A stretch of DNA of 64,000 bases from Isoetes taiwanensis (lineage: Eukaryota; Streptophyta; Lycopodiopsida; Isoetales; Isoetaceae): NCBI GenBank assembly GCA_021234155.1, contig JAJEKV010000091.1, forward strand, positions 1,311,501-1,375,500, written 5' to 3'. Under the pieces are notes generated by a model that saw only the letters and a list, made by a program, of their open reading frames with translations, had not been told where the DNA came from and searched no databases. Shown one piece after another: positions 45,741 to 57,961 of this stretch. Position numbers and translations under genes: made by a program. Numbering within the stretch: position 1 is the stretch's first letter; each line of letters begins with the position of its first letter.

Positions 45741-46026
45741 AGGGCCTGAAGAAAAGCTTGAAAGTTTTAATGTCCAAAAACAAGAATAGGGCAACAAAAC
45801 AGATAATGTCTGACTAGGAAAACTAAAAACAAACTAGGGATAAGCAGAAAAGAAACTGACATCAAGAATCAAAGTTCTAGCTCAAAGAGAACGCAGATGA
45901 GAATTGAGAGAGAGAACATAGCATATATAGGGGAGAAAGGAACCAAAAGAGGCTTGAGCCAAAGAAGGCGTCCCTTTCCCAAGAATGTCTATTCATGTTG
46001 AATAGAACCATTGCACTTTTGCAAAG

Positions 46027-48227
46027 ATGGTGAAGATAGCTAAAATGTGTAATTTTACCCAGTATATCTGGCTAGAATTTAAGGGACAAACTACCTTATA
46101 TCTTGCAGCAGCACTATACTTTGCACCACCAAATAGTCCTAGATACAAGCAAAAAAGCTTATCAACTGATGATCCCTTTGTGCACATAGCAAGGGATATT
46201 GTTGCTTTCAAAGATAAGTTCGATGTTCTTATTGTTAGAGATTTCAATAGCCGTTGTGCAGGCCGACAAGCCAACATATTCATTAATGCAGTATATGATG
46301 TTCAACTAGATGAGTTGTTAGCACATGTACTTGCCGAGGCAGCAATAGGCAGTCAAATGATCCAGAGAAAGATTAACGATGTGAGTTTTTAGCTCCTTTA
46401 AATTTGTGAGTCACATGATCTCGTTATTTATAATGGAACTCCACGTTTCCCTTCATCAACAGCTTGTACATGTAAAGGAGAGTGTGATTGGCTACATGGG
46501 AGATGTTTCAACAAGAGGAAGGGTGGAGAAGCTCCGTGACACTGATGAGCCTGAGTCAAATCATGCAGCATTATGGTTCAGTTTGTACCTCTATGTAACT
46601 GAAGATGCACATATTTATTCAAGAGGAAAGATTAAGCTTTGTTGAAAAAAAGCAGAGTTATATGAGAACGTAGCCGCTTGGGGGATGTTTTGAACAAAGT
46701 TGTAAATGGTGGGATGCAAAATGTAAGCAGGCAAGACACTTACTATACAACACTACCCAAAGATTGTGTCAAGCATTGTTTCAAAAAGTTTGCAAGACAA
46801 AAGGAAGCAACATGGTTACGAGACTGGCAAGAGCAATTGGCATATGAATTGCTACATGCTCCATGGGATTATTGGGCACAATTGAGGCCGCCAATACCAC
46901 CTCTAGGCAGTTTTAGTCATCAAGATCTGATACAATATGCTACACAACTCTATACCACTCCTCAAGCAAAGGAAATGGAAGTACCCTTAGCTACTGGAAG
47001 TGAAACAATTTTTTATGCTATAGATGTGAAGCAAGCATGGAGTAAGATGGCCAACGGGAGAGCATGAGATGCAGAACGACTGGCCGTGGAGATGCTCAAG
47101 TGGGGTGGAGATGCAGCATGTACTAAGGTGGCTGAACTTTTCAATCTTTCTATCATCTCTGGTTTTTCTGATCAGTGGTGTTTGAGTCATCTAGGAGCTC
47201 TTCACAAAGCTGGCGATCTAGATTATGTGCAAAACTATAGAACTACTATGATCAGTAGTGTAATGGCCAAGCTGTTTGGTGCTATTACGGGCTGGTCAAC
47301 ATGGAGTTTGGGCTTTGGGGCAAGTATGCTTTAGGAGTGGATCATCTAGTTACTTTGGCAATGACCGAAGGGAGTAAAGGAGCTGATAGGGCTCTATATC
47401 GTTGTTTCGTAGATTTTACTAAAGCCTTCGATCGAATACCTCTAGATAAGCTAGGGGTTCAATTGGGCCAGCTAAGTGTGCCTCCAGATTTGAAGAGAGC
47501 AGTAGTCAGATTATATGAAAGGGTGTTAATTGAGCTATCTTTTTGTATATAGGGGCCTGAGAAAGTGATCAACAATATTGGGGTAAAACAGGGATGCCCA
47601 CTTTTCCATACTCTTTTTGGGCTCTTCATTGATGATCTGGAGGCATGGTTACCTAAAGAGGAGGCAGGGGCACATGTACATATTTGTTACACATTAGAAA
47701 TATGGATGAAGATAGACTTCATGTTCAGACTTTGAAAGAATGACAACAGTAAAACATGGATGACTAGTATAAACAATTAGTGAAATGTGCAGGTTATTGG
47801 GGGATCCAGTTAGATAACTTGCCAGACGCGGACATAGGCCTGCAGGATCTGGTGGTTGAGCAGGCTCTTCATAAGTTATGCCTACGATTGATCTAGGAGT
47901 TAAACGATAATTTTACAAGAAAGGGATAAACGCCATGATTTTATATACTGAGCAAACTTATTTAAAAGAGAGTTGTGACTCGGTTCGCACCACTTAGAGA
48001 TCGAGATGGGCCGTGCAGCTCGAATTCTTTGGAAATTAAGGTTCTGTCCTTGCTATTTAGAGGCAAAGGTGGAGGATGAACATCACACTCTCTTAGATTG
48101 CTCTGCTTTTGAACACATCCAGGACCAAATCATTGCTGCAATATCTTTTACAATGGCCACCATTTGCTCTTCGAGCATATCTTTGTACATACTGAAAATC
48201 TCGACGAGAACTTCTAGAGCTTTATAA
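46027..48227 (+). pseudogene. LINE with endonuclease, RT and C-terminal zinc region
   Basis: The AP-endonuclease-like part (46027-46392) has TDDPFVHIARDIVAFKDKFD and VLIVRDFNSRCAGRQ, matching the GDFN-R block with G replaced by R. A further frame (46406-46645) has ESVIGYMGDVS and DEPESNHAALWF, matching the IDY and SDH blocks with D and D replaced. RT follows: AERLAVEMLKWGG, GALHKAGDLDYVQNYRTTM, then CFVDFTKAFDRIPLDKLG (about 47410) and GVKQGCPLFHTLFGLFID (about 47580). The YxDD box is lost or deleted. A cysteine-histidine region CPCYLEAKVEDEHHTLLDC sits at about 48040-48100. Catalytic substitutions, stops and missing blocks show it is dead. This is the most complete LINE in the window and defines the family order endonuclease, RT, C-terminal zinc region. 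Confidence 0.85.
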
Positions 48228-48899
48228 AGTTGCAGATGAATGCGAAAAAACAAAATCTTATCTGATGTTAGTAAGTGTTTCGATAGTTTATATTGTTTCG
48301 CCATGGACCTGAGGATCTAAAGGCATGATCAATTACATTTTATGACTATAGTGGAAAACCACCCTAAACCATGTATACTAATTGACAATATTTCCTTGTT
48401 CGTGATTTTGGTACACCGCCCATTGACTTCATCATATGATTCCCACCATTGCATTGCAAGGAATCTGCAGACTATGCTACTATATATGCTCCAAGGCTAC
48501 CAGTATAAAATAGTAACAATAGTAACAAGCATTCGAATAGAAGCTAATCTAGAACACAATAGGACATAACAATGAAAACCTCAATCAAACAAAAACCCAA
48601 TACATAAAGACGAACTTGGAACCGATTACAATCGGAATTGAAGACCACAGCTAAATATAACATATGGGGGAATCTTCACCACCCACCAGGTTCCTTCTAG
48701 GAACCTTCAAAAGGTGAAGGTTCCAAATTCTGTTGAAGAATCGTGTTTTCCTGATTTTTTTAGTATCAGATAGCTCGAAGGCCATCTTGATCCGTTGTTT
48801 CTTGTCTTCATTTTTGGATCGTTCTTGATTTTTTTGGTGGAAGATCGGCCATGGCTCGGGTTGGAGATACTTTTCCGCTGAAGAAAATAGAGGAGGGCA
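48228..48899. other. No gene recognised
   Basis: Spacer with a small imperfect hairpin CAGGTTCCTTCTAGGAACCT (48689-48708) followed by TCAAAAGGTGAAGGTTCC. No coding or element structure is assigned. Confidence 0.45.
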
Positions 48900-49720
48900 G
48901 TTGATGCAGAGCTTACAAAGCTTCCGGCTATGGCACAGGGCTTGAAATGGTATGCCTATAGAGCTTCGCGGCTATGGCCTGAAACAGCTTACAGAGCTCT
49001 GGAACAGAGAGATCCGACGAAGCTATGGCAAAAAGCTATGGCAAATAACTGCTTCGCATAATAGAGCTATCCGTCGAAGCTATGGCAAAGAAGTGAAAAT
49101 GCGGCCAAGCTATGGCAGAGCCCTTTCCAGACGGATTGTTTGAGAACTCTGTATGGGGGAAAGGAAATGGGGTCCCCTTTTCCGATTCAGCCGGTGGGGT
49201 CCCCCGACCGGCAGTAGCCGGGAGCGGGTCACCAGCTGAATCGGAAAAGGGGAACCCATTTCTTTTCCCCATCAAAATAGAAGTAGGGGAGCTAAGCCGT
49301 TCCGGCTAAGAACAGAGATTTGAACAGATTTGAAGAGTTCTTGAATGTATTTTAAGGGATTCAGTGAAGATCAAACATCTATTGATAGATTTGATGCTGC
49401 CCTGCGAAGATCCTACCCTAGGAAGTCTGCCCTGCGAAGATCCTGCCCTAGGAAGCGCCTTGCAAAGCCGTTCCGGCCAAGAACAGAAAAGAACAGTGAA
49501 GATCTTGCCTTTCCGATGAAGAACAGCGAAGAATAGCCGCAGTTCCAATGAAGATTGCCTTTCCGATGAAGAATAGCGAAGAACAGCGAAGAATAGCCGA
49601 AGTTCCGATGAAGAATAGCGAAGAACAGCTGAGTAACAGGCGCAGCCGGTCAGCGGGAATGAAGCAACCCATGTCTCAACTTCCATTGCATAGTATTGGG
49701 CGATGACATGCGTCGCCTTA
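48900..49720. repeat. Cluster of short tandem repeats and a long hairpin
   Basis: Reiterated GAAGCTATGGCA (several copies, 49010-49120) is followed by a long hairpin: ATGGGGGAAAGGAAATGGGG to CAGC (49153-49191) pairs with GCTGAATCGG to CCCCAT (49235-49272) across a 43-nt GC-rich loop. Then come a 30-bp tandem duplication (49397-49426 and 49427-49455, CTGCCCTGCGAAGATCC) and reiterated GAATAGCGAAGAACAGC (49500-49630). The structure resembles a noncoding leader of a retroelement, but no coding part is attached. Confidence 0.7.
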
Positions 49721-50554
49721 GGATTGGGCGCCAGGGAATAACAGCGACCCTACTTCTATTTTGTTGGTGGCACCGCTAAAGCGCCACAAGAAAAACACCC
49801 AAGAATCACCTGAAAAGAAAAAGGGTATAATCTCAACTAATCTGTGGGTCGGGAAGCCGAAATACTAGTATACATATGTGCAGTCCAACACTTAACTATC
49901 AGAGAATTACCCTAAAATGCTCTTACGAGCAGCAAGGACAATTTTTCATCAAACTAATTCATCCTAATGAAGGCCTAAAACTTGGATTGGCGCAACCTCG
50001 CAAATCTGAACTCCATCACTGCAACCATCAAGCCTCATTTTAAGCCTTTTTCAGCTCTTCATTGCAGGATTTGTGGCGTAGAAGAGGAATGCAGAAATAC
50101 ATAAATCAGCCCCTTACATTCTTAACACTGTCCTGCTCTTAAGAAACGGCCTTCAAGAATAACAAAATAAATTCATACATGCACAAAACCCCCAGGCCAC
50201 ACGCCAGCTTCCTACGCTTTTTACATACAAATACACTAAATGAAGCTTGCAATGATGGAATATGTAAGAATATCGTCATGGAGACAAAACATAAGGGCCC
50301 CTAAGGTGGGTTTTAGACTACAAGCTCGATTATCACTGAATTTGAAGGAGATCTAGATCATTTGGTTCTGGCTCTTCATGCCCATCCAAGTGCGGAAACA
50401 CTGTTTTGGATTTTCATTTGAGGGAATAGCAACTAAATCAACTTCCATGAGGAAGCTTCTGCCAACATCTTTTACTAGTAGATTGCTCTTGGAGGCACAT
50501 AGTACCACTTGGGCCTTGTGAATCTCTCAAAATGCTAAAATTATCATTGTCGTC
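49721..50554. other. Downstream flank of NOP9
   Basis: No gene is recognised. This would include the NOP9 3' untranslated region. No clear polyadenylation signal was singled out. Confidence 0.4.
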
Positions 50555-53500
50555 CTATTTGACGTTTCCTGCACGTTTTGGTTTTCTTTCTGCCCGACCC
50601 AAAAGCGTTGCTGCATCGTCTAACAAAGGTTGCAGTCGTGCAGCTCCAGCCTCCAGCAGGAAATTTAGATGCTCTTCCCTTTTATCCAGTTGGTCTTCCC
50701 TTTTATCTAGGTTTTGTTCAGATGACACTGCCACATCTTCAGGCGAGGGCGTGTTTCCAAGTTGACATGATGTAGGAATATGCTTTTCAGACTCTCCTTC
50801 CTCCAATATCTGCTTTGCCCTGCAGGATTCCAAAAGACCGTTGGACCTGATTTCTCAAACATTAAGAATTTCAGTAGAAGTGTAAATCAGACGCCAACCT
50901 ACCTTCCTACAGAACACTTATTTAAAATATATGACCCGTGCTTCCTTCTGGACAAGTCTGCAGCAGCAATTGAAAGCTCCAGGACAATTGAGTCTCGCAG
51001 CCCATAGTCCGCTGCCTCATAACACCTATCTACTGTATGATAACTGAATGCATGCAGTGCCAATTCAGCAAAATTACCTTTCAACCTGCAATATTCATCA
51101 TAAATGTCAAAGAATATCAGATTATGCATCTAATTGGCAAGCTTTGAATGTATATCAACTTCTGATTCAATAGTCATTTAAGATAGGTTATCTATTATTA
51201 ATCTTGAACTACAAGAATGTAAATGCGAGATTGCAACTTCAAATCAGACCAGTGAGGTGCCCTAACGTTGGGAATGCTATAGACAAGTCCTTTTCAAAGT
51301 ACCATAAGGTACTTGGTTGCATAAAACTATTTGAGGTGTCCATTTAAGATGGGGTTATCCGTTATCACCCTTGAATTTACAAGGATGTAAATGCAAGATG
51401 GCAACTTCAAATTAGACCAGTGAGCTGCCGAGATGCCCCACTGTTGGGATTGCTATAGATGAGTCCTTTTCAAAGCGTAAAATAGCACTCATAAGGTACT
51501 GAGCTTGTGTGTGTTCATTTTCCACATTAGAAAAAATTCCTGCTACTTGCTTTCTAGCAATGTCTCCAAGAAAAGATAATATCCACAAACAATGGACTAT
51601 ATGAAAAACATTCAGGTCAAAAACGTGTGATGCACTTTGAACGGACATACTTCTCAATGGTAAGATGTTTGAGCTTGTCAGGGGCACAGCTATTAAGAAA
51701 TGCTTCAAGAGCAAGACTCCCGCCTGGATCTTTTGCTGTTTGTAAAACTTCCAACGCATCCATTCTTGCAAAACTTATGTAGAATGGCTGGCTGTATACC
51801 TGTACAACAGTCTTCTCTCAATACAAGCCAATGTTATCGATACAGCATTACAGTAACGTGAGAAATGGAAGGGATGCAATTGCCCCAGGTTTGGTAGGCA
51901 ACAAGTCAAGAGAGCCATAAAACATAGACCTATTGCTACACTAAGCGGAATATTTATACTGCACATGTCTGAAGACTAAACAAGCACGATTTGTGCAAGG
52001 GGGCTTACGCGCTTTAAGCAGAAATAATTGCATACCTGAGGATAACTGAGAATTATTTGCAGCATGACACATCCCAATACAGACATTTTAGATCCAAAGG
52101 GTGGTTTCCAAGCTAATTGCCCTTCCCTGACTGGCGTATAATCTTCCAAATATAGAAGCCGAGGAACCAGATTAAATGATGATGCCAAATCTGGATTAAA
52201 TGCATGTACTACTGCCCGGCAGACCTGTCTAAAGGCCAATCAATACATCATAATAGTTTTATACACTCAACAACAAACGAAGAGATAGCATGCTCACACA
52301 AAATAAAAGCTTCATAAGTAGCAAAAGGTCAAAATTATACCTCCCTCTTATGCACGTGGAATCGATCACAAGCAGCTAAGAGACTTGCTATAATGCCAGA
52401 AGCTCTTTTTTCAACAAGCTCAGGGAAACATTGCTTGAGTTCCTCAAAAATCATATTCACCTGAAAGACATTGACTAGACACTCTCAAGGCCCGTAAACT
52501 AACCAGAAAACTGACTGGACAAACAAAAGGGCTATTGCGAATGCACCATTATGAAAGTGGAAATTTACAAACGGAACATTTCTTGGTAGAATCAGCTGAA
52601 ATTAACTAATTACCTGTATGTCACTTCGAGCACTTGCTATCAAAGACTGCACTATAAAGGTTGAGTGCTTATGCATCGATAAGTAAAGAAGACGCCCAAT
52701 GAAAAATCGTTGAAAAAGTTCCATGTAGAGCAAATCTGAAGCACATTCCAAGATTGCCTGCCGCACAACATGAGCTAAATTAGACTTAGACTTCAAAGGA
52801 CACAATTCCATAGTAGGATAGAATATCATAAGTTGACCTAGCCATAATGAAATCAAAATCTATTGCCGCATATCATAAAACAAAAATAGCATCAGCTACT
52901 TTGTTACTTCTTTTTGACGAGTTGCAAAGGAGAAATACAAAAAGTAACATATATGTCCAGAACATTACTTCCATTAAATGACTTCCACTACAGTGTTTCA
53001 TCAGCTCCTCCACATCCTCAAATCTTGCTTCCTCCAGAATCTGTCCTTCTACTTCACACTTTCTGTGATCACATTCCAAATATATACAGATAGCCTGCGT
53101 AACTTTACTTCCATCTTGTAGCACCCTAAGAATCACCTGCATATGCAAGCATTTGATGTGGATGTTAAAGAATATCCTTGCCATTTAATAACGACACTAG
53201 TAGATACGTTCAGTGCCAGTCAAAGCTACCTGTAAAACTGGCCCTGCAGATGGATGCCTCTTCAGCATGTGAATGTTGCCTTTTGAAGTTTCCAGTATCT
53301 TATTAACAAGTGCTGTCAGCATTTCTGGATATCCGTGATGCTTCTTCTGTATATACCTAGATGTTGGTATGGCTGCCCCACAATTCGATGCACCTGATAA
53401 ATAACCAACCAACTTGATGTGTGATGGCTTCAATGATGTCTCGACTGTAGTCCCACTTAGTAGAGAAAGAAGGCTGCGCAAGACATGAGAACCATACCTA

Positions 53501-54287
53501 TTGCACATTATGTCCAATGCATTATCCCCAACATCCTGCAGAGTCAAAAACAAAGTGTGACCGAACTGGACATCAATGCTAAAATATATATATGGATCCC
53601 GTTGACTGCATGCAATCCATGGGATCGTGCAACTATATATGCCATGAAACAAGCATAGTTTCAGAAATTGCCTTGCATATCTGGATAAGAGCATCTTCTA
53701 TCATGTCGTACCCATAGGTAACTTCACATTGTTCAGATAGTGCCCTATCCAGAGACCTGATAGCAGCTTCTGCAACATGTGATCCTGAAGCGTCCATTGC
53801 CAAACGCACAAATTCCATATTACAATGTAGAAAAAAGGATGATACTTGAACAACACTTGCATGAGCCAGGAGACTCTCAAGAGCTCGGCTGCATAAAGGA
53901 TGGCAAGCAAGATCCAAACGCCTTCTTTGAACTTCATCAAGAGCATTTCCAATTAAAGTTTCAACTTCTTTGGGATCATTGACAGACCCTTGAATAATAA
54001 ACTTGGATAGCCCCAGCAGATGCTTCGCAAAGGCGGAAGAAGACTGGCCTGTCCCTCCGTCACTGTTTCATTATTGCAATGTAAGGTAAACGAGTGAACA
54101 ACATCTAATTCTCAGATAAATTTTACGGCAAACACGGCGTCCAATACCTTATAGAAGAAGCTTCAACTCTCTTCTGGCTGCACCATTCCTTTCCGTTTAT
54201 AGTAGCGTTTTGAAGAAGGGCGTGTATCTGGTTACCGGAAATCAAAGGGTTACAAACAAGGGATTGTGTTCTACGTCTCCACGCCAT
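50555..54287 (-). CDS. APUM23 (NOP9) orthologue: NOP9/Pumilio-23-like nucleolar RNA-binding protein
   Basis: Ten exons on the minus strand: 54287-54148, 54062-53651, 53535-53230, 53136-52969, 52757-52614, 52460-52341, 52224-52036, 51799-51651, 51085-50903 and 50819-50555. They sum to 2076 bp, 691 codons plus TAG. All acceptors are AG. Donors are GT, with a weak GTTTCA after exon 2. All phases agree. Puf-type repeats include MDASGSHVAEAAIRSL, NRYGSHVLRSLLSLL (about residues 195-210), HCSGSHLMEA, HKHSTFIVQSLIA and RRKHGSYILNK (about 585-600). Between them lie the NOP9-specific VPRLLYLEDY and GSKMSVLGCVMLQ. These align in order with Arabidopsis APUM23 as I recall it (753 residues). The protein acts in the nucleolus on pre-rRNA during small-subunit processing. 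The C-terminus is shorter and contains LDKREDQLDKREEHL. The start is the first ATG after an in-frame TAG. Looks intact. Confidence 0.93.
51186..51505. repeat. Tandem duplication inside NOP9 intron 8
   Basis: The block at about 51186-51320 (GTAAATGCGAGATTGCAACT, CAGACCAGTGAG, GCTATAGACAAGTCC) recurs at about 51355-51505 (GTAAATGCAAGATGGCAACT, TAGACCAGTGAG, GCTATAGATGAGTCC). The copies differ by about ten percent by eye. The duplication lies wholly in the intron and leaves splice sites untouched. Confidence 0.8.
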
Positions 54288-55194
54288 AACCTAGGGGTTA
54301 TAAGCAACGAGGGTTTTACGAACGTGGAGTTCGCGGGTCTTGACGGTATATTCTTGAGCATATCTTTTTTTTTTGAAAAAGGAGGCGTCCGTTTTGTGTC
54401 GGATTTAATTCCGGAGGTGCGTCTCCCTCACTAGACCATTGTTTTTGGTACTCTACCCTTTCATTAGTTTGAGAGAGCAATGCTCGTGGGACTTTGATTC
54501 ATACACGACCAGGGATAATTTGTGGCCATGGATTTCTATCTGCAAAGTATGCACAAGAGGGCGATGGAGTGGACAACCCTAGCTGTTAATCTATTGTCAA
54601 CAAAATCCATTGTCATAATTTCTTCTGTTGCTACCTTGAGACTCTTTACTATTAGCCAACTTTTTTTTTGAGCCGGATAGGAGCATCCCTTTATGTTATA
54701 GTTGTAGATTTCATTGATTTGTAGTTGATGCGTGGAACACCACCCATCATGGGATGTATAATCTTTGTTATATTGTTTAGGCTTACAAATGTTGGGCTTT
54801 CGCAGTTCTAGGTCATCCAGGTCGTCCAGAAGAGGAATGGGTCAATGACATCTCTCTATCCTATGCCCGATAACTTGGCCTTCCCAAGTGGTTAGGGCTA
54901 GACAGAGGGCCCTGTCGACGAGGCTTTCATCAAGGAGGGGAATTTCCTCCAAGTACATAGTGGGGCATCGTATACAAGGAGGAAGTGTCACATTATTGAT
55001 CATCTTTTCACACTGTGGGTGATAGCAGAAGGTGACATCGTAGAAGATGCAAAGTATTATTGCGTTGTTCCATCCAATGCAGTAAATGACAGCAAAGATT
55101 AACACATTTGCAGGTACACAAAGAGGTTTAGACGGTTGTACGATTGTATGAGATAGTCTTTACCGGGCTTTCTTTTTCCATGGAAGGCATTGAA
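54288..55194. other. NOP9 upstream region; no other gene recognised
   Basis: Contains the likely NOP9 promoter and 5' leader. A minus-strand frame at 54842-55105 (YLEEIPLLDESLVDRALCLA) is open but not recognised. Nothing else is seen. Confidence 0.4.
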
Positions 55195-55452
55195 AGAATA
55201 GAAAACAATATTGATGTGAAGCAGGGTTGTCGGCTTTTCCGACAATGTCTGGTTTGTTTCTTGACGAACTTGAGGAGTGGTTGAGGAAAGAAGGAGATGC
55301 AAGAGTGTGTCTCGATAAGTATGTAACTCAACTTCTTCTATGTAGATGATGTTATTGTTTTCTCTATTGGACTTCAAAAGTAGCTAGAAACACTATAATC
55401 ATTTTGTGAAGAGAAAGGGATGGCAGTAAACAAAAGGAAAATAAAGGTGACT
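55195..55452 (+). pseudogene. LINE reverse transcriptase fragment
   Basis: Joining frames across small shifts, the fragment reads VKQGCRLF-T--GLFLDELE, then EEWLRKEGDARVCLDKYVTQ, the catalytic-type box FYVDDVIVFS (YxDD) and FCEEKGMAVNKRKIKV. This is the block order of the LINE RT seen at 29.7 kb. About 260 bp long, broken by stops, with no flanking duplication identified. Confidence 0.75.
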
Positions 55453-56400
55453 AGAAACGTGTGCCTGGCGATGCCGGGCATTAGTCGTGGACGTGTGAGG
55501 TTAGGGTTAGTCGTGGAAGTATGAGGTTGTAGTTATATTTTGCAAGTGCAATGTTATGAAGGTGCAATGTTATGAAGGTGAATGGAATGCTAAGAGGTGG
55601 ATGGTGCCCGATATGGCTGTCCTGGAATAAATTTATTAGAGCATGTAGATTAGACAGAGTGCATAATTTAATTGGGTAGTCTGGCAAAACTACAAACCAA
55701 GTTAAGTATACTTATGTGTAATTTAAACGTTATAATCATACTTGGGTAGTAGGTTGTACATAGGATAAAACACAGAGGTAAGTTGTACACAAAATAATTT
55801 ATAAACGTTTAAGGTGGCATACTATAATAGAGCATCCATATATGGCATCTCTAATGGGAATTCTCGCAAATATGTCAAGCTAAATAAGTTCTTTGCTTGT
55901 TTTCAATTTGAAGTTCTAAATGTGATCAAAGGCCCCATATCATGTCTAGAATGTCTAACATGTCTAGAATGTTTAACATATGACGGCATTGTTTAATCCC
56001 CAATTGAATATTTCCTTGGAGCATTATAAGCAACATTTGAAATTAGAATCCAGTGAGTGAGAACCAACATAGCATTAAGCAAGAGTTTAGTGAGTGAGAA
56101 CCAACATAATATTACGCAAGAGTTTGCAACCTCTATCTCTCATAGTATGCCTCCAAAGAAATAGCTTGATAATTAATGTGGCTTATTACTTTCTTTGTCC
56201 GTCTAGAAACTTGATGCATCCCCAAACTTGATGCATCCCCATTATTTGAACATCAAATGGCACTACTTGTTTGTATAAGAACTCTTACCATTTGAACACA
56301 CAATGAGTAAGGCATTTGAGCAGACAGGGCTAAGGAGGGTAGGATACGTTATAGCTCCTTGATAAATTACAAAATAAAAGGATTACACTTCAAGGTTGGC
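55453..56400. other. No gene recognised; minor repeats
   Basis: AT-rich. Small direct repeats: GTGCAATGTTATGAAGGTG twice (55547-55585), GTGAGTGAGAACCAACATA twice (56053-56113) and AACTTGATGCATCCCC twice (56210-56240). Confidence 0.5.
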
Positions 56401-56540
56401 ATAGAGGAAGGAAGGAAGGAAGGAAAAATTTTTAACGTCCACGGAACCCAATCGGGTTATGGGACCAAGTACATAAGGGACCGAAGTCCTAGACCGAAGT
56501 CCAAACAAGAACATGGGCCGAAGCCCTTAAACCAAAGCAC
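56401..56540 (-). mobile_element. Retroelement 3' end with (TTCC)n tail
   Basis: On the minus strand, GGGCTTCGGCCCATG leads to CCCATAACCCGATTGGGTTC and GGACGTTAAAAATTTTTCC and then a run of TTCC repeats. The same core (CCCATAACCCG, TGGGTTTCC, GGACGTAAAAATCC) sits at 59727-59800 next to a different tail, (TTATC)n. Shared core with variable simple-sequence tail is typical of SINE or LINE 3' ends. The 5' boundary is not defined. Confidence 0.6.
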
Positions 56541-56639
56541 AACGTGAGCTAGAACACAACCATCCTGACCCGGATTAAAAACCACCTGGGAAAAAACCAT
56601 TGCCAGGATGACTATGGCTGCTCACCGATCCAAAAATCC

Positions 56640-57155
56640 ATGCTGTTGCACAAGCAACAAGCATACCTTCATACCTCCAGCAGACAAGGCTTCACCAAGC
56701 AGCTCCGAACCGTAACCTCTTCACAACTGGGTGCTGGAAAACAGACGCCCCCAACGCCAATCGCCCAGACGCGCAGGGAAGGCGGCGCTCAGAAAAACCG
56801 CTCAGGGAAGTCGCCCATCGGAGGTGCCTCCTCACCTATCCTCCAGCCCTGCGCCAAGGCGCCAGCACCCCCAGGTATGCGCGCAGGCGGACATCCACTC
56901 AGGCACACACAAGGTCGCCATCCTTCACTGCCGCTGCTCCAACGCCATCCGTCACTGCATCTGCTCGGGCAGGCCTCAGGCAGCGCCTCAGGCAGGCGCC
57001 AGGCGCTAAGCGCCAGGCGCAGGCGGGAACCAAAGCACTACCACCTCCAAATTGATATATGCCTCCAAATTGATATAGGCCTAGTTTATCTGCTACCAGT
57101 TTACATTACAGTTTACGTCTTTGCATTTGTTAGCCATGTTACTCAAAGGCAGTAG
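56640..57155 (+). other. GC-rich island with long but doubtful ORF
   Basis: A 171-residue frame runs through a GC-rich island (about 56730-57030) in otherwise AT-rich DNA. Its product is Pro/Arg/Gly/Ala-rich without a recognisable domain. The overlapping +1 frame is also open, as expected from composition. The end of the island reiterates CAGGCGC and AGGCGCTAAGCGCCAGGC. I regard coding as unlikely. Confidence 0.3.
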
Positions 57156-57961
57156 ATCAGCAAGTACTGGAATGATATCAAATGTCTTGCAAGACCACAC
57201 TCAATTGCGAAGACTACATAGCATCAGCAAGCTTCTAGGCTGTAAGGGTTCATTCGTCCCATCTTTAAAATAGAGAAGAGAGAGATGGAACAATTGGATC
57301 AATTTGCATTGCATATTCTACAAAATAATGCAGTCAAACTTTGGACATTGTCAGAACAAAACATTTTTGAATGTGCATTGTCAGAACAAAACATTTTTTA
57401 ATGTGCAGAATGGCTAATAATGTTTGTCTTTTCAAAACATTCTTGAATGTGCAGAATGGCTAATAATGTTTATCTTTTAGAAACCCTGGACAAAGATATT
57501 CAATCAGCTCAGTCAATATTTTCTTTCTAAATCACATGGTCCTGGGCAGCCTAAAAGCATGTCTCAGTCTTTCATGGTCAGATATCTCATTATCCATATG
57601 CTTCAATTTTGCACATTCTGTATTCTAGATAGAGGGGGGGACTGTATTCTGTGAAGTAACTGAGGGAGCCCAACTTTTTAAAACCCAAAAACTATCAGAT
57701 GCAATGGCTATTTAGGCAAGCTTTGAAGTACAAAATCGAATACCATGATACCAACAAAAAATGTGAATATTTTGGGATCATCCAAGCCTTTTCCCTTGCC
57801 TGCTCTTTCATCCATGACATACAATAAGGTAGCAAGGTACATAGCCTTGCATCACAGACATGGAAAAACCATAAAAGATAAAAAAAACTGACAACCTCTT
57901 GGATGATGCAAATTTTGTCAGAAATGGGAAGCACCTTACTTCTGTGCTTGTTTACAGTGAT
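57156..57961. other. No gene recognised; short duplication
   Basis: GAATGTGCAGAATGGCTAAT-like blocks repeat at about 57370-57480 (three partial copies with AACAAAACATTTTT). The minus-strand frame continues from the UPL fragment to 57695 but loses similarity. Confidence 0.45.

Noticed and set aside
55495-55512. Telomere-like GGTTAGGGTTAG
   Set aside because: Only about two units within an unrelated context; plant telomere repeats would be TTTAGGG in long arrays.
56640-57155. 171-residue protein gene
   Set aside because: GC-island artefact: alternate frames are also open, composition is low complexity and no motif or splice support exists.
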